A stretch of DNA of 64,000 nucleotides from Multiplicimicrobium sp043718225 (lineage in GTDB: Bacteria > Omnitrophota > Omnitrophia > Omnitrophales > Aquincolibacteriaceae), in assembly GCA_043718225.1 (NCBI GenBank), contig JAYSWD010000022.1:1-64000 (forward strand), in the 5' to 3' direction. Below the pieces are notes generated by a model. The model was given only the letters and a program-made list of their open reading frames with translations. It had not been told where the DNA came from and made no database searches. A program made the position numbers and the translations under genes. Below are positions 35,885 through 44,445 of the stretch, piece after piece. The first letter of the stretch is position 1. Each line of letters starts with the position of its first letter.

Positions 35885-36190
35885 CTTCTCCGCTATCTGG
35901 GTGTGGGGCAATAAACAGAGAAACAAGGCTTCGTGTGCAAAGGCGATAGAGATGCAGCCTTGATCTTTTCAGCCTTAGCCCTCAAGGCTATCTAAGTAGT
36001 TTCCTATGATGCTTTTTTTCATTCCTGTTTAAACCGGAATGAAAAAAGACAAAAATGGAAAGCTTGGCTGCTGAGGTTGGGGCCGGGTGTGTGGCAGATA
36101 TAATTCAATGAGCCTTCGATCGATTGAGAGTTCAAAGCCTAGCTTTTCTCATTATATCCACAACCCGCAGGTTAAGTTTATGACAGAAAA

Positions 36191-36259
36191 GGTTAATTCT
36201 TGTGCCGCGAGTTCCGCAGCCGAAGGCGAGGACTGTTTGAGCGGAGCAAGAATTTAGCC
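36191..36259. repeat. Interspersed inverted repeat, family B, copy 1
   Basis: Arms of about 19 bases enclose a core whose reverse complement reads GCTCAAACAGTCC...CGGAACTCGC. The same core in the other orientation occurs at 56508-56544. Confidence 0.6.
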
Positions 36260-36348
36260 TTTGATGTTTGATTTCGAATGCAATACAACAGGATTATTTC
36301 TTTCGGTTCGTGATATGATATTTTCATAAAATTCACCAAGGAGAAATT

Positions 36349-36504
36349 TTGAAGCCGAATTATCAGGGCAATAAGAAAAGAAAAGAAGAAGACCGCCGTA
36401 AAAAGCAGGAAGCCAAACGGCTTAAACGCTTGAATAAAGGCGACAAAGAAGTTCCTCAGCTCGAAACAGACAGCGGCAGCAGCGTGGCTCCTCCGACCAA
36501 CTAG
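36349..36504 (+). CDS. Small Lys/Arg-rich protein, 51 aa
   Basis: A short frame with TTG start and an ideal AAGGAG (36338-36343) encodes KPNYQGNKKRKEEDRRKKQE and ends at TAG 36502-36504. Small basic proteins with a KPNYxxxKRxxExxKKKKxEEK pattern are common in many bacteria and have no known function. It is convergent with the metallophosphoesterase gene, with only four bases between the stops. Confidence 0.65.
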   Translation: MKPNYQGNKKRKEEDRRKKQEAKRLKRLNKGDKEVPQLETDSGSSVAPPTN

Positions 36505-36508
36505 CGTT

Positions 36509-37624
36509 CTACGCCCTCAGTTCAAGCAGGGTAATTTCAGCGCGGACACCCAGTCGTAATGCAGGCCCCCAAAAACCGGTCCCTTGATTCACGTAAACTA
36601 GCATGCGGTGATGGCGGTTCAGGCCCTTGTGGTAAGGGTTAAACAGGCCGACCAGTAGATTAAACGGAAAAAACTGCCCTCCGTGGGTATGCCCCGAAAG
36701 CATCAGGTCAAATCCCGCTTTTTCCGCCGCGAAACAGTTTTTAGGCTGATGGGCGAGCAAGATTTTATAGGCGCTGCCGGACCTTTCCTTGTTGCATGCT
36801 CTAACCGCATCGGGAACGTGAGAAGCCATAAAACGCGGACCGTCAGGGTCGGTAACTCCTCCAAGCCACAGCTTACCGTTTTGAAGAAGCAAACCATCAT
36901 TTAAAAGCGGGTGAGCACCATAGAATTTAAGTACCCGAATCCATTTTTCAGCGTTCCAATAATATTCATGATTTCCGGTCACATAAAAAACACCACTTTT
37001 GGTTTTTAGCTTTTCAAGCGGCGCGAGGACTGAACCGAAAAGCTCCGCATCACTATCCCCGATATCTCCGGTGAGGACAGTAATATCCGCATCAAGCCCG
37101 CAGGCCATTTCGACGACCCGCTTAATATATTTTTTACCGATAAGTGGGCCGGCATGTAAGTCGCTGATTTGCACAATCTTAAAACTGTTTAAATCCGCAT
37201 GCGCGGCAGGCAGCGGAATTTGTACCCTGCGGATAAGCGGGCCGGCAAAAGCTACGTAAATGCCGCCGAAATTGATGCCGAGCGCGGTTACGAAAAAAAT
37301 AAAAGAAAGCGGCTTTTCATAGCCGGCCACACCGGGGATAAAAAGCAAAAAGTCTTTAATGACGGCGGCGCAGAATAAATGCACAAAAAGCCCGATGAAA
37401 AAGAAAGCGCCGAATACACCGGCCGCATGTTGCTTTGGATTGCGCATGCCAGCTAAAAAAATAAGCTCAAGCGCATAGGTAATTACGAAAAACATCATGC
37501 CCGTTTTACGAATCGCCGCCGGCGGATCCATTCGCAAAATAAGCTCGGACCAGACAACGGACCAAATTATGGCAAGCAGCAAAGCCGCGGCACCCAGAAA
37601 AATCAATTGGCGTTTTGACGGCAC
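36509..37624 (-). CDS. Membrane-anchored metallophosphoesterase (YkuE/YaeI-like)
   Basis: This 371-residue protein has four N-terminal membrane helices (residues ~5-130) and a calcineurin-like phosphoesterase domain. The motifs are QISDLHAGP, LTGDIGDSD, TGNHEYYW and SGHTHGGQ, which give the DxH, GDxxD, GNHE and GHxH metal ligands. Related YaeI/YkuE enzymes are linked to phospholipid or lipid A-type substrates, though this is not certain here. The start is a GTG with AAAGGA about ten bases upstream. Confidence 0.85.
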   Translation of the reverse strand: MPSKRQLIFLGAAALLLAIIWSVVWSELILRMDPPAAIRKTGMMFFVITYALELIFLAGMRNPKQHAAGVFGAFFFIGLFVHLFCAAVIKDFLLFIPGVAGYEKPLSFIFFVTALGINFGGIYVAFAGPLIRRVQIPLPAAHADLNSFKIVQISDLHAGPLIGKKYIKRVVEMACGLDADITVLTGDIGDSDAELFGSVLAPLEKLKTKSGVFYVTGNHEYYWNAEKWIRVLKFYGAHPLLNDGLLLQNGKLWLGGVTDPDGPRFMASHVPDAVRACNKERSGSAYKILLAHQPKNCFAAEKAGFDLMLSGHTHGGQFFPFNLLVGLFNPYHKGLNRHHRMLVYVNQGTGFWGPALRLGVRAEITLLELRA

Positions 37625-37671
37625 AAAATAATCCTTTGGTTTGAATCGCTTACTTTAATAGTACCTGAATT

Positions 37672-37721
37672 TTTAGCGCTTGATACATTTGAAACAACTA
37701 AAAAAAGCATCAAGGGCTAAA
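37672..37721. promoter_or_regulatory. 13-bp inverted repeat in a divergent intergenic region
   Basis: TTTAGCGCTTGAT (37672-37684) pairs with ATCAAGGGCTAAA (37709-37721) at 12 of 13 positions. It lies between the divergent metallophosphoesterase and diguanylate cyclase genes and could be an operator or a leader hairpin. Confidence 0.35.
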
Positions 37722-37798
37722 TAAATAACAATTGATTATCTCGGGCTATTGAAAACAAAGGTCAAATAAGCGACTCTTTAGGTTGGCTCTTTGATTCA

Positions 37799-38917
37799 GT
37801 GATTCGCCATGCCCTTTATGACTCGAGGTGCACTATCAGTAAAGTAAGCGAGATATCCTATGTCAATTATTTGGCATCGGCCAGTGAAGCGATTTTAAAA
37901 TATATTGAGAGTGAACAATTTATTAATTGGGCTCTCAGTGCTCTTTTTGAACATCTTAAACCCTCGCACGTGTCCGTGGCTTTATATGATTCAGGTTGTG
38001 ATTCATTTCTCATAAAACATTCAATCGGCGCGAACCAGTTTCCCGTTAAATTTGTACGCTTGCACCGTACAAGCGCGATAGTCGAATGGTTTGCGGGACA
38101 GCCCCGCACTGAAACGGTTACGACGATTCTTCCGGAAAAACCGCTACCTCAACACATCCCTGAAAGAATCATCGCCGATTTAAAGCGGCATTGCAGCGCA
38201 GCCTGCGCGCATATCCGTTCGCGAAATAATCTGGGGGGATATTTGCTGGTAGGTAAGTCCCCATCGGCGCCTTACACCGAACGCGACCAGGTTTATTTTC
38301 AAACCGTTGCCAATGACATTGCCGTTGAGATTGAAAAACAACATTATTATCAAACAGCCAATACCGACGCATTAACGAAACTTTTAAACCGCCAGTCGCT
38401 GCCGGACAAATTAGAACGGCTTGCGCGGCAGGCTCTTGAAAAAGGAAAAATGTTCGCTTTGTGCATGATTGATTTGGATAATTTTAAAAAAATAAATGAT
38501 TTGCACGGACATTTGGCGGGTGATGAAGTTTTGCGCAGAGCCGCGGAAGCTTTGCGCAAGGGAATCCGTCATGCGGATTTGGCATTCCGTTACGGCGGAG
38601 AGGAATTTCTGATTGTTTTTGGGCTTAGTCCCCGGCAAAGTTCACCGCTCTACACAACTGCACGGTTCCGGCTTTTTGCGATAAAAGCGGCGGAACGCCT
38701 GCGTTTAAAACTGGCCCGCTGTAAAGTTCAATACAGTCAGCATCAACTGCAAGTTACCGGAAGCATCGGAATGGCATTTTTTGAACCGGCCAGCCCTCAA
38801 TCCGCTGAACTGTTGATCGATGAAGCAGACAGGGCGGTATATATTTCGAAAAATTCGGGCAAGAATAGAGTCACAGTTTATACGGACAGTAAAGAGGCCG
38901 CAACTTTTGCGACATAA
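37799..38917 (+). CDS. GAF-GGDEF diguanylate cyclase
   Basis: This 372-residue protein has a GAF-like sensor region (residues ~20-185) and a C-terminal GGDEF domain. The active motif is GGEEF at 266-270. An RHAD lies five residues before it and matches the RxxD inhibitory site for c-di-GMP feedback. It should make c-di-GMP from two GTP in the cytoplasm. The signal bound by the GAF region is unknown. The start at 37799 is a GTG and is uncertain; a GAF-like region from about residue 20 is firm. Confidence 0.85.
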   Translation: MIRHALYDSRCTISKVSEISYVNYLASASEAILKYIESEQFINWALSALFEHLKPSHVSVALYDSGCDSFLIKHSIGANQFPVKFVRLHRTSAIVEWFAGQPRTETVTTILPEKPLPQHIPERIIADLKRHCSAACAHIRSRNNLGGYLLVGKSPSAPYTERDQVYFQTVANDIAVEIEKQHYYQTANTDALTKLLNRQSLPDKLERLARQALEKGKMFALCMIDLDNFKKINDLHGHLAGDEVLRRAAEALRKGIRHADLAFRYGGEEFLIVFGLSPRQSSPLYTTARFRLFAIKAAERLRLKLARCKVQYSQHQLQVTGSIGMAFFEPASPQSAELLIDEADRAVYISKNSGKNRVTVYTDSKEAATFAT

Positions 38918-38919
38918 AA

Positions 38920-38950
38920 AAGCCGGACCTTTTACAGTCCGGCTTACTTT
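38920..38950 (+). terminator. Terminator after the diguanylate cyclase gene
   Basis: A 9-bp perfect GC-rich stem (38920-38928 with 38937-38945) with loop CTTTTACA is flanked by A and T tracts, so it may serve both this gene and the convergent groEL. Confidence 0.8.
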
Positions 38951-39032
38951 TACGATTTTCGCCGCGACATCTATTATTATTAGCACTGCTCGATAAAACT
39001 CGCAGTGTAATCGCGCGATTTAATCCTATTGC

Positions 39033-40667
39033 TTAGCTCAGAGATTCTTCGTCGTACGAAGGAGTGTCCGCGCCCTTTTCGCCCTTTTTAGGCTCTGCTT
39101 TTTTTTCGATAATCGCACATTCGGTCGTCAGGATTAATCCCGCCACGCTCGCGGCATTTTCAAGCGCCGTACGAACGACTTTGGCTGGGTCAATCACGCC
39201 GTTTGCGATCAGGTCTTCATGTTCGCCTGTCGCCGCGTTAAAACCGAAGGAACCTTTGCCTTCGAGAATTTTCTTCACGACAACCGAACCGTCAAAACCC
39301 GCGTTTTCCGCGATTTTGCGGGCCGGTGCTTCAAGCGCACGGCGCACAATGTCAACGCCGGTGGCTTCATCGCCCGTAGCCTCAACATTTTTAAGCGAAG
39401 CGATAGAACGCAGCAACGCCACTCCGCCGCCTGCCACAATACCTTCCGCAATCGCGGCGCGTGTGGCATGCAAAGCATCATCCATGCGCGCTTTCTTTTC
39501 TTTCATTTCAATTTCAGTGGCCGCTCCCACTTTAATGACGGCGACACCGCTTGAAAGTTTTGCTAATCTTTCTTGAAGCTTTTCACGGTCATAGTCGGAA
39601 TCGGTTTTAGCGATTTGGCCTTTAATGTGTTCACAGCGCGCCAGAATGTCTTTTTTCGCGCCGGCTCCGCCGATAATCGTCGTATTGTCTTTATCCACAA
39701 CCACGCGTTCTGCGCAGCCGAGGTCTTCAATTTTGACGTTTTCGAGCTTAATACCGAGATCCTCAGATATGAAACGGCCTTTTGTCAGCGCCGCGAGATC
39801 TTCAAGCTGCGCTTTACGTCTGTCGCCAAAACCCGGAGCTTTGATCGTGCAAACTTGGAGCGTACCGCGGATTTTATTTACGACCAAAGTCGCTAAGGCT
39901 TCGCCTTCGACTTCTTCGGAAATAATAAGTAACGGACGTCCGGATTGAGCCACGGCTTCAAGCACGGGAATCATTTCTTTGATTGAAGAAATCTTTTTCT
40001 CACAAATCAAAATATAAGGGTCCTTGAGCACGGCTTCCATGCGGTCGGCATCGGTGACGAAATAAGGCGAGAGATAGCCGCGATCAAATTGCATACCTTC
40101 GACTAAATCCACTTCGGTTTTAAAGCCTTTGGCTTCTTCAACCGTGATCACGCCGTCTTTACCGACTTTTTCAAGAGCGTCAGCGAGTAATTGGCCGATT
40201 GAAGCGTCTCCGTTCGCGCTGATGGTCGCAACCGCTTTCCAATCGTCTTTGCCGCTGACTTTCTTTGAAAGCCCTTTGATTGATTCAACCACGGCTTTAA
40301 CCGCTTTATCAATTCCGCGCTTGAGAGCCGTCGGATTGGCGCCCGCAGTGACATTCTTCAAGCCTTCGCTGACAATGCATTGAGCGAGGACGGTGGCGGT
40401 TGTTGTCCCGTCGCCGGCTTCGTCATTTGTTTTTTCGGAAACTTCGCGAACCATTTGGGCGCCCATATTTTCATAGGGGTCCTTGAGTTCGATTTCCTTA
40501 GCAACCGTAACGCCGTCTTTTGTAATAATCGGCGCGCCGAACTTGCGGTCAATTACGACATTGCGGCCGCGGGGCCCCAGAGTTATACCGACCGTTTTGG
40601 CGAGGATATCCACGCCACGCTTAATTTTCTGCCGCGCTTCTTCCGAGAATGTTACTTGTTTAGCCAT
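39033..40667 (-). CDS. groEL: 60-kDa chaperonin GroEL, second copy with a non-canonical tail
   Basis: This 544-residue protein is full length for GroEL. It keeps the nucleotide-binding GDGTTTAT motif and the ALHATRAAI and GGGVALLR regions. The C-terminal tail lacks the usual Gly-Gly-Met repeats and ends in a charged KKGEKGADTPSYDEESLS. The GGM tail lines the folding cavity floor, so its loss may change client handling. It follows groES in the normal groES-groEL order with AAAGGA before the ATG. Divergence from the other copy (41173-42816) suggests an old duplication, with sub-specialised clients or conditions. Confidence 0.95.
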   Translation of the reverse strand: MAKQVTFSEEARQKIKRGVDILAKTVGITLGPRGRNVVIDRKFGAPIITKDGVTVAKEIELKDPYENMGAQMVREVSEKTNDEAGDGTTTATVLAQCIVSEGLKNVTAGANPTALKRGIDKAVKAVVESIKGLSKKVSGKDDWKAVATISANGDASIGQLLADALEKVGKDGVITVEEAKGFKTEVDLVEGMQFDRGYLSPYFVTDADRMEAVLKDPYILICEKKISSIKEMIPVLEAVAQSGRPLLIISEEVEGEALATLVVNKIRGTLQVCTIKAPGFGDRRKAQLEDLAALTKGRFISEDLGIKLENVKIEDLGCAERVVVDKDNTTIIGGAGAKKDILARCEHIKGQIAKTDSDYDREKLQERLAKLSSGVAVIKVGAATEIEMKEKKARMDDALHATRAAIAEGIVAGGGVALLRSIASLKNVEATGDEATGVDIVRRALEAPARKIAENAGFDGSVVVKKILEGKGSFGFNAATGEHEDLIANGVIDPAKVVRTALENAASVAGLILTTECAIIEKKAEPKKGEKGADTPSYDEESLS

Positions 40668-40682
40668 GCTGTTTCCTTTGGC

Positions 40683-40705
40683 CTCTGCGGTTATACCGCA
40701 ACCGG
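40683..40705. repeat. Covarying mini-hairpin, copy 3
   Basis: CTC is followed by stem TGCGGT/ACCGCA with loop TAT and then ACCGG. It lies between groES and groEL on the minus-strand transcript. Confidence 0.65.
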
Positions 40706-40762
40706 CACTTTAATTTGCCCTATCGCCATGCGGTTGGGCCGCACAGGCACAGAGCTTAAATG

Positions 40763-41056
40763 TTATTGCGCTTCGCAGATTGCGAGGATGTCGTTTTCGG
40801 ACAAGATTTTGTGTTTCTTGCCTTCGATTAAAATTTCATCGCCGGCATATTTTCCAAAAATAACGCGGTCGCCTTTTTTAACCTGAGGCTCTTGAACCTT
40901 GCCGGAATCAAGCGTTTTGCCCGGGCCGACTGAAACAACTTTGCCTTCGGTTTTTTCTTCCTTGGCATTGTCCGGAAGAATAATCCCGCCGCGGGTCTTT
41001 TCTTCGGATTCAAGAACTTCAACGAGAACGCGATCACTTAAAGGTTTAATTTTCAT
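40763..41056 (-). CDS. groES: 10-kDa co-chaperonin GroES
   Basis: This 97-residue protein has the full Cpn10 pattern: IKPLSDRVLVEVLE, the mobile loop with TRGGIILPDNAKEE, VVSVGPGK, GDRVIFGKYAGDEI and ILSENDILA. It caps GroEL rings during ATP-dependent folding. AGGAG precedes the ATG by nine bases. It lies between two groEL genes, an uncommon arrangement. Confidence 0.97.
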   Translation of the reverse strand: MKIKPLSDRVLVEVLESEEKTRGGIILPDNAKEEKTEGKVVSVGPGKTLDSGKVQEPQVKKGDRVIFGKYAGDEILIEGKKHKILSENDILAICEAQ

Positions 41057-41140
41057 TTTATTTTTCTCCTAGTTATTTCTTAAAAGTTCATTTTGTTTCG
41101 GTGGTTGGACTGTGAAACAAGTCCAGAACCAAAACTTATA

Positions 41141-41180
41141 TGATGTAATTAGATTCGCTTTAGCGAATCTAATTACATCA
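41141..41180. terminator. 40-bp palindrome spanning the groEL stop codon
   Basis: Two perfect 19-base arms with a 2-base centre lie at the 3' end of the canonical groEL; its last codons and stop (41173-41181) form one arm. It may act as a partial terminator or processing hairpin between groEL and groES. Confidence 0.7.
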
Positions 41181-42816
41181 TGCCGCCCATTCCACCCATA
41201 CCGCCGCCCATGCCGCCGGGCATCGCGGGAGATTTATCTTCTTCCGGGATATCGGTGATGAGAGCCTCAGTAGTCAACAAAAGACCCGCGACGCTTGCCG
41301 CGTATTGCAACGCGCTGCGCGTTACTTTTTTCGGGTCAATGATGCCTTCCTTAACGAGGTCGACATATTCGCCGTTTGCCGCGTTGTATCCGATATTGCC
41401 TGTTTCCGCGTAAACGCGCTGCACGACAACCGAGCCTTCATCGCCGGCATTTTCCGCGAGCTGACGAAGAGGAAATTCAAGCGCGCGCCGGACAATTTCA
41501 GCGCCGATTTTTTCATCGCCCTTCAACTTCAAAGTATCAAGAGCAACGGAAGCGCGTAAAAAAGCAATTCCGCCGCCCGGGACAATACCTTCTTCAACTG
41601 CCGCGCGTGTCGCGTGCAAAGCATCATCAACTCGGTCTTTCTTTTCTTTCATTTCGGTTTCGGTTGCGGCCCCGACATTGATCACCGCGACACCGCCCGC
41701 GAGTTTAGCGAGACGTTCCTGCAGTTTTTCTTTGTCGTAATCGGAATCCGTATCTTCGATTTGTTTGCGGAGCTGATTCACGCGGGATGCGATTTCTTTG
41801 GTATTACCCGCGCCTTCAATCAAAGTCGTATTTTCTTTGTCCACGGTGATGCGTTTTGCGCGACCGAGGTCTTTGATTGTTACGCTTTCCAGTTTAAGGC
41901 CGAGATCATCCGTGATTGCGCGTCCACCCGTCAAAATGGCGATGTCTTCAAGCATGGCTTTGCGGCGGTCGCCGTAGCCGGGAGCTTTGACTGCGCAAAC
42001 TTTAAGCGTTCCGCGGATTTTATTCACGACGAGAGTGGCAAGCGCTTCGCCGTCCACGTCTTCGGCGATAATCATAAGCGGTTTACCGGATTTAGCCGCG
42101 GATTCAAGTACTGGCAGCAAATCTTTCATCGCGGAGATTTTCTTTTCATAAAGCAGGATATACGGATCTTCGAGAACCGTTTCCATATTGTCAGTGTCGG
42201 TCGCGAAGTACGGCGAAAGATAGCCTTGGTCAAATTGCATGCCTTCGACAACCTCAAGCGTTGTTTCGGTGGTTTTGGCTTCTTCAACCGTGATCACGCC
42301 GTCTTTGCCGACTTTATCCATCGCTTCCGCGATGATATTGCCGATCGTTTCATCGGAGTTAGCCGCGATGACAGCGATCTGCGCGATTTCTTTTTTATCT
42401 TTGCCGACCGGCTTGGAAAGCGTGTTGAGTTTTTCAACGATTGCTTCAACGGCTTTGTCGATACCGCGCTTCAATTCCTGTGGGTTCGCGCCGGCAGTGA
42501 CGTTTTTCAAACCTTCGCGATAAATTGCCTGCGCTAAAATAGTTGCGGTGGTTGTTCCGTCGCCGGCGATATCGGCGGTTTTGGAGGCAACTTCTTTAAC
42601 CATCTGAGCGCCCATGTTTTCATACGCATCATCAAGTTCGATTTCTTTCGCTACGGTCACGCCGTCTTTTGTGATCACCGGGGAGCCGAATTTCTTTTCG
42701 ATGACAACGTTACGGCCCTTAGGTCCGAGTGTCACCTTAACCGCGTTCGCGAGTTTATCCACGCCGCGTTGAATTGCCTTCCGTGCTGCTTCTTCAAACA
42801 AAATCTGCTTAGCCAT
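41173..42816 (-). CDS. groEL: 60-kDa chaperonin GroEL, canonical copy
   Basis: This 547-residue chaperonin has GDGTTTAT, ALHATRAAVEEGIVPGGG and the canonical C-terminal tail GGMGGGMGGMGGMM. It forms the ATP-driven double-ring folding chamber in the cytoplasm. AAGGAG precedes the ATG. A sigma-70-like promoter and a CIRCE-like inverted repeat lie just upstream. Here groEL is first, followed by groES and a second groEL. Confidence 0.97.
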   Translation of the reverse strand: MAKQILFEEAARKAIQRGVDKLANAVKVTLGPKGRNVVIEKKFGSPVITKDGVTVAKEIELDDAYENMGAQMVKEVASKTADIAGDGTTTATILAQAIYREGLKNVTAGANPQELKRGIDKAVEAIVEKLNTLSKPVGKDKKEIAQIAVIAANSDETIGNIIAEAMDKVGKDGVITVEEAKTTETTLEVVEGMQFDQGYLSPYFATDTDNMETVLEDPYILLYEKKISAMKDLLPVLESAAKSGKPLMIIAEDVDGEALATLVVNKIRGTLKVCAVKAPGYGDRRKAMLEDIAILTGGRAITDDLGLKLESVTIKDLGRAKRITVDKENTTLIEGAGNTKEIASRVNQLRKQIEDTDSDYDKEKLQERLAKLAGGVAVINVGAATETEMKEKKDRVDDALHATRAAVEEGIVPGGGIAFLRASVALDTLKLKGDEKIGAEIVRRALEFPLRQLAENAGDEGSVVVQRVYAETGNIGYNAANGEYVDLVKEGIIDPKKVTRSALQYAASVAGLLLTTEALITDIPEEDKSPAMPGGMGGGMGGMGGMM

Positions 42817-42863
42817 TTAATTTATCTCCTTGAGATTCATTTTAGTTGAAAGTTAATAGTGCG

Positions 42864-42890
42864 TTAGCAGTCGCTGAGAGCGAGTGCCAG
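42864..42890. promoter_or_regulatory. CIRCE-like operator (HrcA binding)
   Basis: TTAGCAGTC, nine bases, then GAGTGCCAG is the CIRCE consensus (TTAGCACTC-N9-GAGTGCTAA) with three changes. It lies 48-74 bases upstream of the groEL start, directly after the predicted transcription start. HrcA repression and heat-shock release are inferred. Confidence 0.8.
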
Positions 42891-42898
42891 GGGGGCAT

Positions 42899-42926
42899 AT
42901 TGTAGCCTAGAAAACCCCTATTGCAA
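42899..42926 (-). promoter_or_regulatory. Sigma-70-like promoter of the groEL locus
   Basis: On the minus strand TTGCAA (42926-42921), a 16-base spacer and TACAAT (42904-42899) form a good promoter immediately upstream of the CIRCE-like element. Confidence 0.7.
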
Positions 42927-43034
42927 TTAGTTCTTAATCAATTCGCGTGCCAATCGCCTGCAGAGGGGATAGAACAAATTGGAATATAAGAATGAGTCAA
43001 TTTGGCGCAGTGCAGGCTAGAAAGGAAACAGAGT

Positions 43035-43808
43035 TTAGGCTGATATTTGGTTCTGGTAAAGCTTGAGAATCGACTCAAGCGTATGGGCAGGATTGATTTC
43101 GGCTTTTGAGTGAATGATCTTTCCGATAAAAGAGGAAAAGCCGCCGGTAATGATCACATGCGGCTTTTTCTTAAATTCCTTGGATAGTTTGGCAATCAGG
43201 CCGTCTGTCATGGCGGCATAAGCCTGAATGACACCGTGCTGTATACAATCTTCCGTATTGCGGCCATAAGGCAGCCCGCTCTCGGTTTTAAGATTGAAAA
43301 CCTTTGGTAATAAAGCTGTCCGGTCAAGCAGGGAAAGCAGGGAAGTTTCCGGTCCGGGAATGATAAGCCCCCCCAGGAAAACACCCTTTTCATCAATTAA
43401 GTCACAGGTAATTGCTGTCCCAAAATCAAACACAATACAAGGCAGTTTTTTTGATTGAATCGCGCCATAAGCGTCAATTTTACGGTCTATTCCCAGTTTT
43501 TTGTCATTTTCATAGAAATTTTTAATTGGAACCTTAATATCTTTTCCTATTTCCAGAATATTACTGATTCCACGGGCATAAAGCTCGGAAAGAACTTTTT
43601 CTGTATTTTTTGGGACTACGGAAGCAATAAGCACTATATTTTTGTATTGCGCGCCCTTTTTTGAACAAATTTTGATTTTTTCTGGGATTTCGTTTAGAGA
43701 GACGGATTCGACCTTATTTAAGCTGCCGCCTATGGCGAACCCGTAAGTCGCGTTCGTGTTTCCGATATCAACCAGATGTAATACTTCAGAAAATTGGGAT
43801 TTTTTCAT
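43035..43808 (-). CDS. coaX: Type III pantothenate kinase
   Basis: This 257-residue protein carries the CoaX signatures: DIGNTNATYG at the N terminus (phosphate-binding), DFGTAITCDLID in the middle and FLGGLIIPG after it. It phosphorylates pantothenate using ATP in the first step of coenzyme A synthesis. Type III kinases are not inhibited by CoA. The start lies three bases after the birA stop, so it is the last gene of the tsaB-alr-birA-coaX operon. Confidence 0.92.
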   Translation of the reverse strand: MKKSQFSEVLHLVDIGNTNATYGFAIGGSLNKVESVSLNEIPEKIKICSKKGAQYKNIVLIASVVPKNTEKVLSELYARGISNILEIGKDIKVPIKNFYENDKKLGIDRKIDAYGAIQSKKLPCIVFDFGTAITCDLIDEKGVFLGGLIIPGPETSLLSLLDRTALLPKVFNLKTESGLPYGRNTEDCIQHGVIQAYAAMTDGLIAKLSKEFKKKPHVIITGGFSSFIGKIIHSKAEINPAHTLESILKLYQNQISA

Positions 43809-43811
43809 TTT

Positions 43812-43880
43812 TCATTCCCGCGCAAGCGGGAATCCTAGTTTAGATCCCGGATCACGTCCTTTGGACTTGTCCGGGATGAC
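43812..43880. repeat. Interspersed repeat forming the 3' end of birA
   Basis: A composite of the palindromes TTCCCGC-GCAAGCGGGAA and ATCCCGGA-TC...TCCGGGAT matches repeats at 52512-52571 and 30590-30626. It overlaps the last ~22 codons and stop of birA. Confidence 0.75.
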
Positions 43881-44444
43881 TGAAAGATATTGTTTTATTT
43901 GTTTTTGGAACTCAGTCAAGATTTTATCTAAAACCTCGGCCAGGTCATAGGCTTCTGTTTTATTTTTGCTCCGGGCTTCGTCCGACTGCGAAACCATTTT
44001 CATAGAAACAGCCTCAGGAAGCAAGGTTTCCTCGGAACTGTTAACATTCAAACCCATTCCCACAACCACATACTCCAGCTTTTCGCCCTTTGAGCTCGAC
44101 TCGGTCAGAATACCGCATATTTTTTTTCCATTCACCAGCACATCGTTGGGTTTTTTAATTTCACATGGAATTAGATAGCTTGTCAAAACTTCGACCACAG
44201 CCTGACAAGCGGTTTGGGTCAAAGTAGAAGCTTCGGATGGTTTGATGGCGGGCTGAAAATAAATCGAGAACAATAGATTTTCACCCGGTTTTGATAGCCA
44301 TTTGCGTCCGAATTGGCCGCGCCCTTCCGTTTGGTGTTCGGCGGCCAGCACGAACATTTTTTTATTTTGTTTGCGCGCGAGCTCTAAAACAGCGGAATTA
44401 GTCGAACCGGTTTCGGCAACCCATTCAATCGGAAAAGAATGCAT
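43812..44444 (-). CDS. birA: Biotin--[acetyl-CoA-carboxylase] ligase, monofunctional
   Basis: This protein is 210 residues from the ATG at 44444, which follows the alr stop by one base; an upstream in-frame TTG at 44453 is less likely. GRGQFGRKW binds the biotinyl-adenylate, and KKPNDVLVNGKKICGIL holds the catalytic lysine region (family KWPND; here KKPND). It lacks the N-terminal DNA-binding domain, so it should not act as the bio repressor. The C-terminal ~22 residues are encoded by an interspersed repeat, and the usual small C-terminal domain is short or replaced. It attaches biotin to acetyl-CoA carboxylase. Confidence 0.88.
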   Translation of the reverse strand: MHSFPIEWVAETGSTNSAVLELARKQNKKMFVLAAEHQTEGRGQFGRKWLSKPGENLLFSIYFQPAIKPSEASTLTQTACQAVVEVLTSYLIPCEIKKPNDVLVNGKKICGILTESSSKGEKLEYVVVGMGLNVNSSEETLLPEAVSMKMVSQSDEARSKNKTEAYDLAEVLDKILTEFQKQIKQYLSVIPDKSKGRDPGSKLGFPLARE

Positions 44445-44445
44445 T

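Larger units (their letters stand above)
35788..36348 (+). other. 560-bp gene-free stretch with several structured inverted repeats
   Basis: No ORF with a credible start is seen. The stretch holds a long hairpin at 35805-35884 and a bulged hairpin at 35950-35993 (AGCCTTGA/TCAAGGCT). There is a 12-bp perfect hairpin at 36014-36047 and an imperfect inverted repeat at 36090-36162 (TGTGG...CCACA). A repeat-type inverted element lies at 36191-36259. It may encode one or more structured RNAs; none matched tmRNA, RNase P RNA, SRP RNA or tRNA by eye. Confidence 0.5.

Noticed and set aside
36014..36047. 12-bp hairpin as a terminator
   Set aside because: The T-run is on the 5' side of the left arm and the A-run on the 3' side of the right arm, so no T-run follows the hairpin on either strand.
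41614..42537. 307-codon plus-strand frame opposite groEL
   Set aside because: It lies fully within the highly conserved minus-strand groEL and reads like codon-complement sequence; long antisense frames are common over groEL.
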